Assembly: GCF_000379485.1 (NCBI RefSeq)
Contig: NZ_KB902313.1
Coordinates: forward strand, 1 to 64,000
Length of the DNA stretch: 64,000 bases
Origin: Wenxinia marina DSM 24838
Lineage (GTDB): Bacteria; Pseudomonadota; Alphaproteobacteria; Rhodobacterales; Rhodobacteraceae
Direction: 5' to 3'
The translations under genes were made by a program, and so were the position numbers. Under the pieces are notes generated by a model. That model saw only the letters and a list, made by a program, of their open reading frames with translations, had not been told where the DNA came from and searched no databases. Below, in pieces: positions 45,316-53,236 of this stretch. Numbering within the stretch: the first letter of the stretch is position 1; each line of letters starts with the position of its first letter.

Positions 45316-45369
45316 GGAATTCGGAACGAAAGCCGATGCGGCTTTCGACGCGAAGTCCGGAACGGACTT
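45302..45369. repeat. Three consecutive stem-loops between ycaQ-like and smpB
   Basis: Three adjacent perfect hairpins: 45302-45325 (TCCGAATTCC, TTGA loop, GGAATTCGGA), 45327-45347 (CGAAAGCCG, ATG loop, CGGCTTTCG) and 45353-45369 (AAGTCCG, GAA loop, CGGACTT). The ycaQ-like stop codon sits in the first loop. No T-run follows on either strand, so a simple terminator is doubtful. May slow ribosomes, protect the upstream 3' end, or control smpB 47 bp later. Confidence 0.75.
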
Positions 45370-45416
45370 TGCCGCGCCGCTTGTGACGCGGGCGGCGGTG
45401 GCCTATCTCGGCCGGC

Positions 45417-45890
45417 ATGGCCAAGGACAAGGGCAATCCGAACTACAAGGTCGTCGCCGAGAACCGGCGCGCGCGCTACGACTTCGCCATCGAGGAGGAT
45501 CTCGAGGTCGGCATCGTGCTGACCGGGTCGGAGGTGAAGTCGCTGCGCACCGGCCAGTCCAACATCGCCGAGAGCTATGCCGAGGTGAAGGGCGGCGAGC
45601 TGTGGCTGGTGAACGGCTACGTCGCGCCCTACGAGCAGGCGATGTTCGGCCACGAGGAGCGGCGGCGGCGCAAGCTCCTGGCGTCCAAGCGCGAGATCGC
45701 GCGGATGTGGAACGCGACCGAGCGGCAGGGCTACACGCTGGTGCCGCTGGTGATGTACTTCAACGACCGCGGCATCGTGAAGCTGAAGATCGCGACGGCG
45801 AAGGGCAAGAAGGTCCACGACAAGCGCGAGACCTCTGCCAAGCGGGACTGGAACCGGCAGAAGCAGCGGCTTCTGAAGGAGAACGGGTAG
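45417..45890 (+). CDS. smpB: SsrA-binding protein
   Basis: A 157-residue RNA-binding partner of tmRNA in trans-translation: [31 protein letters not shown] at the start, the GYVAPYE segment, [23 protein letters not shown], and a basic tail. The ATG lies in a [11 protein letters not shown] start. The tmRNA gene is not in the window. Confidence 0.97.
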   Translation: MAKDKGNPNYKVVAENRRARYDFAIEEDLEVGIVLTGSEVKSLRTGQSNIAESYAEVKGGELWLVNGYVAPYEQAMFGHEERRRRKLLASKREIARMWNATERQGYTLVPLVMYFNDRGIVKLKIATAKGKKVHDKRETSAKRDWNRQKQRLLKENG

Positions 45891-45894
45891 AGGG

Positions 45895-46180
45895 AACGCC
45901 CGCCCCGGGCCCGGGGCCTTGCGGACCCGGGATCTTGCGGCATTGAGCCTGACCCATCGTGGTCCCGGCTCAGGGCTGGGACGGGTCGCTTCTCCTTGCC
46001 ATACGCCGAAATTCGTTCCCGCCCGGAATCAGCGGCGCAAGCCGCCCGGGCAGCGTCTGGCCACCCCCGGCCAGACGCTTCCTCGCCACCTGAGAGACGG
46101 TCGAGGTCGTGCGGGGGTGGCGGGATGAAGCGCCTCGACCTTTACGTCGGAGCGTCCGTCCGCGGCCAGACGCCGCCCTC
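45895..46180. repeat. Repeat-rich gene-free gap with reversed A-C element
   Basis: The 450-bp gap 45891-46340 has no credible gene. At 45902-45981 are degraded palindromes related to the B element. At about 46014-46180 is a copy, on the opposite strand, of the A-C element seen at 42.9, 43.4 and 62.4 kb: the C hairpin GCGTCTGGCCACCCCCGGCC-type stem at 46053-46080, and the A end CGTCCGCGGCCAGACGCCGCC at about 46154-46175. A terminator follows at 46281. Confidence 0.85.
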
Positions 46181-46280
46181 CGGAGCGCTCGGGAATGCCC
46201 GATGATGGGGTTGGACCCCATCCTGCAGCGCCGCCGGAGGAGGGTCGGCCCACCCCGGCGCCCACCCCTCCCCGGACAAC

Positions 46281-46309
46281 AAAAAAACCCGGGCACCGAG
46301 GTGCCCGGG
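46281..46309 (-). terminator. Rho-independent terminator after amt
   Basis: A 10-bp stem (CCCGGGCACC at 46288-46297, GGTGCCCGGG at 46300-46309) is followed, on the minus strand, by seven T (46281-46287 read in reverse). It lies 32 bp past the amt stop. Confidence 0.9.
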
Positions 46310-46340
46310 GGAGTTTGCGAATGGCTGACAGGAAGGAGGG

Positions 46341-47897
46341 TCAGCCTTTCGAGAACTCGGGGTAGGCCTCCATCCCCAGCTCGGCCATGTCGAGACCCAT
46401 GACCTCGTCCTCCTCGCTGACCCGGATGCCCATGAGGCCCTTGAGGACCACCCAGACGACCAGGCTGACGACGAAGACGAACACGCCGACGATGATGATC
46501 GACAGAAGCTGCCCGCCGATCGTGGCGTCGCCGTTGGTCAGGACGACCGCGAGCGTGCCCCAGATGCCGGCGAACAGGTGGACCGGGATGGCGCCGACGA
46601 CGTCGTCGATCTTGAGCCGGTCGAGGAACGGCACCGCGAACACCACGATCACGCCGCCGACCATGCCGATCAGCGTCGCCGCGCCGAGGCTCGGCGTCAG
46701 CGGCTCGGCGGTGATCGAAACGAGACCCGCCAGCGCGCCGTTCAGCACCATCGTCAGATCCGGCTTCTTGTAGAGAAGCTGGGTCAGGATCAGCGCCGCG
46801 ATCGCTCCGCCCGCCGCCGCCGTGTTGGTATTGGCGAAGATGCGGGAGATGTCGGCCACGTTGCCGGAGGTGTCCATGTAGAGCTGCGAGCCGCCGTTGA
46901 ACCCGAACCAGCCGAGCCACAGGATGAACGTGCCCAGCGTGGCGAGCGGCAGGTTGGCGCCCATGAACGGGATCGTCCGGCCGTCACGGTACTTGCCGAT
47001 GCGCGGGCCGAGGATCAGCGCGCCCGCCAGGGCCGCCCAGCCTCCGACCGAGTGCACCACGGTGGAGCCGGCGAAGTCGAGGAAGCCGAGCTCGGCGTCG
47101 AGGTAGCCGCCGCCCCACTTCCAGCTGGCCTGGATCGGGTAGATCAGGCCGGTGAGGATCACCGTGAAGATCAGGAACGGCCACAGCTTGATCCGCTCGG
47201 CCAGGGTGCCCGAGACGATCGATGCGGTGGTCGCGCAGAACATCAGCTGGAAGTAGAAGTCCGAGCCGACCGAGGCGTAGGTGAGGTCGGTCTCGGTTTC
47301 GGCGAGGCCCACCGGCTCCAGCCCGGTGATCGCGAAGGCGCCGAGCCAGTTCGAGATCGTCCAGCCGTCGCCCGGATACATCAGGTTGTAGCCGATCAGA
47401 TAGTACATGATCGCCGCGATGCTGAAGAGCGAGACGTTCTTCAGAAGCTGCATCGTCGTGTTCTTCTGCCGCACCAGCCCGGCTTCGAGCATCGTGAAAC
47501 CGGCGGCCATCCACATCACGAGGAAGCCGCAGACGAGGAACATGAAGGTGGTGAAGATGTAGCCGATCTCGTCGTTCGTCGGCGTGCCGTCCACTTCGGC
47601 AGCATCGGCGCCGCCCATCTCGGGTGCGCCCTCGGGCGCGTCGGTGATGTCGTCGGCGGCCGCCTCGATGGCGTCGCCGGTTTCTTCGACCGCGTCGCCG
47701 GTGGCCTCGGCCGCGTCCTCGACGGCCTCGCCGGCATCCTCGGCCGCGTCTTCGGTCGCCGCCTCGGCGTCGTCGACCGCCTCCTCGGTGGCGGTGTCGG
47801 TATCCTGGGCCATCACCGCGTGCGGTGCGGCGAGGCCCGCGCCCAGCGCCAGGATCAGCGCGAAGAGCCAGAGCTTCAGTTTCGTCATGCGTTCCAT
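46341..47897 (-). CDS. amt: Ammonium transporter with acidic N-terminal extension
   Basis: A 518-residue Amt/MEP channel for ammonium uptake. A signal peptide (1-30) is followed by an acidic, Ala/Glu/Asp-rich stretch (31-110) and then the eleven-helix core from about 111. Core marks are MAAGFTMLEAGLVR, the pore histidines in STVVHSVGGWA and IPVHLFAGIWG, and WLGWFGFNGGSQL. Start choice between two nearby ATGs (47897 or 47888) is uncertain. It follows glnK by 21 bp, the usual glnK-amtB order. Confidence 0.95.
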   Translation of the reverse strand: MERMTKLKLWLFALILALGAGLAAPHAVMAQDTDTATEEAVDDAEAATEDAAEDAGEAVEDAAEATGDAVEETGDAIEAAADDITDAPEGAPEMGGADAAEVDGTPTNDEIGYIFTTFMFLVCGFLVMWMAAGFTMLEAGLVRQKNTTMQLLKNVSLFSIAAIMYYLIGYNLMYPGDGWTISNWLGAFAITGLEPVGLAETETDLTYASVGSDFYFQLMFCATTASIVSGTLAERIKLWPFLIFTVILTGLIYPIQASWKWGGGYLDAELGFLDFAGSTVVHSVGGWAALAGALILGPRIGKYRDGRTIPFMGANLPLATLGTFILWLGWFGFNGGSQLYMDTSGNVADISRIFANTNTAAAGGAIAALILTQLLYKKPDLTMVLNGALAGLVSITAEPLTPSLGAATLIGMVGGVIVVFAVPFLDRLKIDDVVGAIPVHLFAGIWGTLAVVLTNGDATIGGQLLSIIIVGVFVFVVSLVVWVVLKGLMGIRVSEEDEVMGLDMAELGMEAYPEFSKG

Positions 47898-47918
47898 TCC
47901 ACTAGTCCCCCGTCGCGA

Positions 47919-48257
47919 TCAGAGCGCGTCGTCGTTGAGTTCGCCGGTGCGCACGCGCAGCGCGCTCTCGACGTCGAGGACGAAGACCTTGCCGTCGCCG
48001 ATCTTGTCGGTCTTCGCCGTCTGGGCGATGGTCGAGACGACCTGGTCGGCCATCGCCGCGGGCACGACGATCTCCAGCTTGATCTTCGGTACGAAGTTCA
48101 CGGCGTATTCGGCGCCCCGGTAGATCTCGGTGTGGCCGGACTGCGAGCCGAAGCCCTTGATCTCGGTCACCATCATGCCGCGCACGCCGATGGAGGTGAG
48201 CGCCTCGCGCACCTCCTCGAGCTTGAACGGCTTGATCGTTGCGATGATGAGTTTCAC
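47919..48257 (-). CDS. glnK: Nitrogen regulatory protein P-II (GlnK)
   Basis: A 112-residue P-II signal protein. The T-loop has Tyr51 in RGAEYAVNFVPK, the uridylylation site; ATP-binding residues are in the C-terminal part. It senses 2-oxoglutarate, ATP and ADP, and plugs the AmtB channel when nitrogen is plentiful. Placed upstream of amt, so GlnK rather than GlnB. Divergent from the PBP gene. Confidence 0.95.
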   Translation of the reverse strand: MKLIIATIKPFKLEEVREALTSIGVRGMMVTEIKGFGSQSGHTEIYRGAEYAVNFVPKIKLEIVVPAAMADQVVSTIAQTAKTDKIGDGKVFVLDVESALRVRTGELNDDAL

Positions 48258-48406
48258 GTTCTTCCCCTTGCTCAGGTCGCGTCAGCGGGCAGTCAGTCCC
48301 CATGGGAAGGCACAGGAAGGTGCGCCCTCTTGGCGGTCACAAGGAAAGGAAGCGCGGAGCGGGACAAGCCGTGGCGGCCCTTGCCGGGCATGGCCCTGAG
48401 GCAGAC

Positions 48407-48425
48407 TTGCACATTTTTTGCACAT
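48407..48425. promoter_or_regulatory. Direct-repeat site between glnK and the PBP gene
   Basis: Two copies of TTGCACAT (48407-48414 and 48418-48425) lie 11 bp apart, about one helical turn, in the 292-bp divergent gap. Each contains TGCAC, the half-site of NtrC, but as direct repeats rather than the usual inverted pair. A regulator for glnK-amt or the PBP gene is a guess. Confidence 0.4.
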
Positions 48426-48549
48426 ATCCGGATGGACGCCTAATTTCCGGGCGATCAAGAAAACGCCGGGCGCGGCCATTGCATCTCTACATTCGCTCGC
48501 GGCGCGCCTATCCTTGCGCGACACGGCACAAGACCGGCAGGCGGAGCAG

Positions 48550-50802
48550 ATGAGCGGAAACGGCAAGCGGACCCTCGTGGCGGACCGGCGCCACACCTCT
48601 GGCGGAGGCGCGGGCGCGACGCCGCGCAAGGCGGCGGAGGGCGGCGGGCGCCGGTCGGGCGGCGGCTCCGGGAACGGCTCGGGCGGCGGACCGCGCAAGC
48701 CGCGCCGGCAGCCGGCGCCCCGGCGGCGACGGAGTCCCCTCGGGATGCTGGTCGCCGCGATCCTCCTGCCGTTCCGGCTGGCCTGGAAGCTCGCCTGGCG
48801 CGCCGGCGTCGTGGTCGCGGTCTTCATCGCCCTCGGCATCGCCTACTACGCCTCCACCATGCCGCCGATCGAGGAGCGGGTGGACGGGCGCGCCCGCGGA
48901 TCGGTCACGCTGATGGACCGCAACGGCCAGACCTTCGCCTGGCGAGGGGAGCAGTTCGGGGGCATGGTCACCGCCTCGACCGTCAGCCCGCACCTGCGCA
49001 ACGCCGTCATCGCGACCGAGGACCGCCGCTTCTACTGGCATCCGGGGGTCGATCCGGTCGGCACCGCGGCGGCGATGTACCGCAACGTGAACGAAGGGCG
49101 CGGCCCGCTCGAGGGGCAGGGCGGCTCGTCGATCACCCAGCAGACCGCGAAACTCCTCTGCCGCGGGACCGAGTTCGATCCCCAGCGGTGGGAGACCGAA
49201 CGCGCCTACGAGGACGACTGCCGGCGCACCACCCTGTGGCGCAAGGTGCAGGAGGCGGTCTACGCGCTTGCGATGGAGGTCCGCTACACCAAGGAAGAGA
49301 TCCTCACGATCTACATGAACCGCGCCTACCTCGGCGCCGGCAGCCGCGGCTTCGAGGCGGCGGCGCAGCGCTATTTCGGCAAGTCCGCGGCCGAGGTCAG
49401 CCCGGCCGAGGCGGCGATGCTCGCGGGACTCCTGCGGGCGCCGTCGGCCTACGCGCCGACCTCGAACCTGCAGCGCGCACAGGACCGCGCGAACGTGGTG
49501 ATCGGCCTGATGCAGGAGCAGGGCTACCTCTCCGCCTCGGCCGCCCAGGAAGCGCGCACCAACCCGGCGCGCCTGTCGTCCGAGGCGCAGCAGGATTCGG
49601 GCGGCTTCTTCGCCGACTGGGTGATGGACACCGGGCCCGAGTTCTTCACCCGCGACACGACCGAGGACGTGGTGATCCGCACCACGCTGGACCCGCGGAT
49701 CCAGGCGGCGGCGGAAGAGGCGCTGATCCACGTGTTCGAGACCCAGGTACGGGACGGGTCCGACGCGCAGGCCGCCATCGTGGTGATGAGCGCCGACGGC
49801 GCGGTCCGCGCCATGGTCGGCGGGCGCAACATAGACGCGACCGGCGCCTTCAACCGCGCGACCCAGGCGCTGCGGCAGACCGGCTCGTCATTCAAGCCGT
49901 TCGTCTACGCCGCCGCGCTCGACATGGGGATGACGCCGCTCGACACGGTCGAGGACCGGCCGCTGACCATCGACATCCCGGGCTCGGGCCCGTGGACGCC
50001 GGACAACTACGACCACGAGTTCCACGGCACGATCACCCTTCTGGAGGCGCTGCAGGAGAGCCGGAACATCCCCGCCGTCCGCCTCGCCCGGCAGGTGGGC
50101 CTGCAGAACGTCGTCACGGTGGCCGAGATGTTCGGCATCGCCCACGACCTGCGGGCGGTGCCGTCGATGGCGCTGGGTGCCAACGAATCGACCCTGCTGG
50201 AGATGACGGGCGCCTATGCCGGCATCCTCAACGGCGGCTCGTCGGTGACGCCCTACGGCCTTGTCGAGCTGCGGCTGCAGGGCGACCCGGAGCCGATCAT
50301 GGGCCAGGGCGGCGGCATCGGCGAGCGGGTCATCCAGGAGCATGCCGCGCGGGAGCTGGTCTGGATGATGTACAACGTCGTCGAGAACGGCACCGGCCGG
50401 CGCGCCCGCGTCGACGGCCACCAGATCGCCGGCAAGACCGGCACGACCTCGGCCGCGCGGGATGCGTGGTTCATCGGCTTCTCGGGCGAGTACGTGGCGG
50501 GCGTCTGGATGGGCTACGACAACAACACGCCGCTCAGCGGCGTCACCGGCTCCGGCCTGCCGGCGGAGATCTGGCGCGAGACGATGGCGCGGGTGCTCGC
50601 AGGGCAGATCCCCGTGCCGCTGCCGATGGACCGGCCGACGGCGCCGAGCGGCGTGGTCGCCGGCGCGACCGACCCGGCGCTCGACGCCGCGCTGCGCGAG
50701 GCGTTCGGCGAACCGGTCGCGGCACCGCCACCGCCGGCCGGCACAGACGGGACCGACGACGCGCTGATGGACGTCCTGTCGAACATCCTGTCGGGGAACT
50801 AG
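48550..50802 (+). CDS. Penicillin-binding protein 1A-type (class A)
   Basis: A 750-residue bifunctional peptidoglycan synthase. After a Gly/Arg-rich cytoplasmic tail (about 1-60) there is a membrane anchor (about 75-100), the glycosyltransferase domain with Glu157 (ATEDRRFYWHPG) and SSITQQTAKLL, and the transpeptidase domain with Ser446 (SSFK), Ser504 (SRN) and Lys629 (KTGTTS). The internal ATG at 48550 is preferred; an ATG 44 codons earlier would make the start an unlikely hydrophilic leader. Convergent with the secreted-protein gene downstream. Confidence 0.92.
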   Translation: MSGNGKRTLVADRRHTSGGGAGATPRKAAEGGGRRSGGGSGNGSGGGPRKPRRQPAPRRRRSPLGMLVAAILLPFRLAWKLAWRAGVVVAVFIALGIAYYASTMPPIEERVDGRARGSVTLMDRNGQTFAWRGEQFGGMVTASTVSPHLRNAVIATEDRRFYWHPGVDPVGTAAAMYRNVNEGRGPLEGQGGSSITQQTAKLLCRGTEFDPQRWETERAYEDDCRRTTLWRKVQEAVYALAMEVRYTKEEILTIYMNRAYLGAGSRGFEAAAQRYFGKSAAEVSPAEAAMLAGLLRAPSAYAPTSNLQRAQDRANVVIGLMQEQGYLSASAAQEARTNPARLSSEAQQDSGGFFADWVMDTGPEFFTRDTTEDVVIRTTLDPRIQAAAEEALIHVFETQVRDGSDAQAAIVVMSADGAVRAMVGGRNIDATGAFNRATQALRQTGSSFKPFVYAAALDMGMTPLDTVEDRPLTIDIPGSGPWTPDNYDHEFHGTITLLEALQESRNIPAVRLARQVGLQNVVTVAEMFGIAHDLRAVPSMALGANESTLLEMTGAYAGILNGGSSVTPYGLVELRLQGDPEPIMGQGGGIGERVIQEHAARELVWMMYNVVENGTGRRARVDGHQIAGKTGTTSAARDAWFIGFSGEYVAGVWMGYDNNTPLSGVTGSGLPAEIWRETMARVLAGQIPVPLPMDRPTAPSGVVAGATDPALDAALREAFGEPVAAPPPPAGTDGTDDALMDVLSNILSGN

Positions 50803-51203
50803 TCCGCCGCGTCGTCCGGACCGGCGGCCCCCGCCGCGCCGGGCTCCACCGGAACCGTGTCGTCGGGACAGCGGTCGTAGCGGAACGCATAGCCGTTCCA
50901 GATCATGAAGAGGCCGTCGCGGTCCGGCGTGTGCATCAGCATCGCCCGCTCGGTCCATGCCTCGCCGCCGGCCGCGCACTCCATGGTGTAGAGCGTCGCG
51001 TCCATGTCCACGACGTCGACCGGCAGAGTCATCAGGCACTGACTGCCGACACCCTCGAAGACGCCGTCCGCGATGCGGACGCTGCCGCCATCGGCGCCGA
51101 CGAGGGCGCAGTCGGCGTTCTCGGCCTGTCGGTAGATGCCGTCGTAGGGCTCCGCCGCGGCGGACGCGGGGAGGAGGGCGAGGGCGAGGGCCGCGCCCCG
51201 CAT
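50799..51203 (-). CDS. Small secreted hypothetical protein
   Basis: A 134-residue protein with a signal peptide (about 1-17, ASAAAEPYD). The mature part has YDGIYRQAENADCALVG, SQCLMTLPVDV, a MECAAGG stretch and RYDRC, so up to four cysteines could form two disulphides in the periplasm. A GCAGGG ribosome site precedes the ATG. No family recognised. Its stop overlaps the PBP stop tail to tail. The 299-bp gap upstream has a CCCCGG/CCGGGG hairpin near 51312 and no gene. Confidence 0.65.
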   Translation of the reverse strand: MRGAALALALLPASAAAEPYDGIYRQAENADCALVGADGGSVRIADGVFEGVGSQCLMTLPVDVVDMDATLYTMECAAGGEAWTERAMLMHTPDRDGLFMIWNGYAFRYDRCPDDTVPVEPGAAGAAGPDDAAD

Positions 51204-51502
51204 CAGCCCTGCGGCAGCTCGGCGTGGAACTCGAGTTGCAGCGGCGACCGACCCCGGAGCAGGAGCCGCGTCTGCCGACAGCAGGACCGCCACGCCGCCT
51301 GCGGAATTCGGCCCCGGAGCCGGGGCGCGGAAAGGAAATCCTTCGCTCTTCATCGTATCCTGCGTTAGACAGGAGGCTGCCGCGAAACTCAATTGCAGCA
51401 GCGCAACAGGTGGTGCCATCGGCACCGGGAATCGATTTGAACCCTTCGTCCGCCTCGTCCATGCCGGCGAGCCGAGACGGTCGCAAAGGCGAGAGTACGC
51501 TC

Positions 51503-53236
51503 ATGGCACAGGATCCCGCCAAACTCGGTGCCGCGGAGCTGAAGGCCGCACGACGCGAAAGCAGGGGGCTCTACGTCGCCGTCGGCCTGTTCAGCCTGCT
51601 CGTCAACATGCTGATGCTGACGGGTCCTCTGTACATGCTCAACGTCTATGACAGGGTCCTCGGCTCGCAGTCGGTCGAGACGCTGATCGGCCTGACGATC
51701 CTCGTGGCGTACCTGTTCGGGATGATGGCCCTGCTCGACGTCGTGCGGACGCGGGTGATGGGCCGGATCGCGGCGCGTTTCCAGGCACGGCTCGACCAGC
51801 GGGTCTTCGATGCGCAGATCCGCGGCGCGGCCCATCCTCAGGTCCATGCCGAAGCGTCGAGCGGCCTGCGCGACCTGTCCTCGTTGCAGCGCCTCCTGGC
51901 TTCTCCGGCCCTGATGGCCCTGTTCGACCTGCCCTTCGCCCCGCTCTTCTTCTTCGGGATCTTCCTGTTCCACCCCTGGCTCGGATATCTAGGGCTCGCG
52001 TCTGCCGTCATTCTCGTCGCGCTCGCCATCATCAACCAGGCCGTGTCACGACACCCGCTCGAGACGGCCAACAACACGACCGTGCGGGCCGAGATGATGG
52101 GCAACCAGATCCGCCAGGAGGCGGAACTGGTCCAGGCGCTGGGGATGCGGCGGTCCGCCTTCAACCGCTGGAACGATGCCCGAGCCCGATCGCTCACCAG
52201 CAGCCTGCGCGCCACCGACACCACCGGCAGCTTCTCGTCGTCGATCAAGTCGTTCCGGCTGTTCGTGCAGTCCGCGATGCTGGGCCTCGGCGCCTTTCTC
52301 GTGCTGCAGGGCGAGATGACGTCGGGCGCGATGATCGCGGGCTCGATCCTGCTCGGGCGGGCCCTGGCGCCGATCGAGATGATCGTGAACCAGGCCTCGG
52401 TGTTCGAACGGGCCCGCGAGGGGTGGCGCAACCTGTCCGTCCTGCTCGGCACCATCCGGCCGGAGCCGCCGCGCACCGCCCTGCCCCGGCCGAAGGCGCG
52501 GCTCGCGGTGGAGCAGCTGACCCTCGTCATTCCGGGCGAGACCCAGGCCACGCTCAGGATGATCTCGTTCAAGGTCGAGCCGGGCCAGGCGGTGGGCGTG
52601 ATCGGCCTGTCGGGGTCCGGGAAATCCACGCTGGCGCGGGCGCTCACCGGGTACTATCGACCCGCGGCGGGGAGCATCCGGCTCGACGGCGCCGCGCTCG
52701 ACCAGTACGACCCCGAGACGCTCGGCACCTACATCGGCTACCTGCCCCAGCGCGTCACGCTGTTCGACGGCACGATTCGCGACAATATCGCCCGTCTCTC
52801 GCCGCAACCGGACGACGCGGAGGTGGTCAAGGCGGCGCAGCGCGCCGCGGCCCACGATCTGATCCTGAACCTGCCCGACGGATACGACACCCGCGTCACC
52901 GCCCTCGGCGGACGTCTGTCGGGCGGGCAGATCCAGCGCATCGGCCTCGCCCGGGCGATGTACGGCAACCCCGAGGTGATCGTCCTCGACGAGCCGAACT
53001 CGAACCTCGACAACGACGGCAGCCTCGCGCTCAACCAGGCGATCCGGGCGCTGAAGCAGGAGGGCAAGACAATCCTCATCATGGCGCACCGCCCGGCGGC
53101 GATCCAGGAATGCGACCTGCTTCTGGTTCTCGAGAACGGTACGCGCCGGGCCTTCGGCCCGCGGGAAGAGGTCCTTCGCTCGATGGTCAAGAACCACCAG
53201 GAAATCCAGGCCGGCGGAGCGGGAGGCGTGTCATGA
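51503..53236 (+). CDS. Type I secretion permease/ATPase (PrtD-type ABC exporter)
   Basis: A 577-residue exporter half-transporter. Six hydrophobic segments (about 22-310) precede an ATPase with Walker A GLSGSGKSTL, signature LSGGQIQRIGLARA, Walker B VIVLDEPNSNLD and H-loop MAHRPAA. In type I secretion it works with the membrane-fusion protein encoded next and a TolC-like outer-membrane channel to export unfolded RTX-like proteins. The substrate gene is not adjacent. The ATGA overlap couples it to the adaptor. Confidence 0.9.
   Translation: MAQDPAKLGAAELKAARRESRGLYVAVGLFSLLVNMLMLTGPLYMLNVYDRVLGSQSVETLIGLTILVAYLFGMMALLDVVRTRVMGRIAARFQARLDQRVFDAQIRGAAHPQVHAEASSGLRDLSSLQRLLASPALMALFDLPFAPLFFFGIFLFHPWLGYLGLASAVILVALAIINQAVSRHPLETANNTTVRAEMMGNQIRQEAELVQALGMRRSAFNRWNDARARSLTSSLRATDTTGSFSSSIKSFRLFVQSAMLGLGAFLVLQGEMTSGAMIAGSILLGRALAPIEMIVNQASVFERAREGWRNLSVLLGTIRPEPPRTALPRPKARLAVEQLTLVIPGETQATLRMISFKVEPGQAVGVIGLSGSGKSTLARALTGYYRPAAGSIRLDGAALDQYDPETLGTYIGYLPQRVTLFDGTIRDNIARLSPQPDDAEVVKAAQRAAAHDLILNLPDGYDTRVTALGGRLSGGQIQRIGLARAMYGNPEVIVLDEPNSNLDNDGSLALNQAIRALKQEGKTILIMAHRPAAIQECDLLLVLENGTRRAFGPREEVLRSMVKNHQEIQAGGAGGVS

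Noticed and set aside
48407-48425. Sigma-54 promoter or NtrC palindrome for glnK
   Set aside because: No TGGCAC-N5-TTGCA element was found and the TGCAC half-sites are direct, not inverted.
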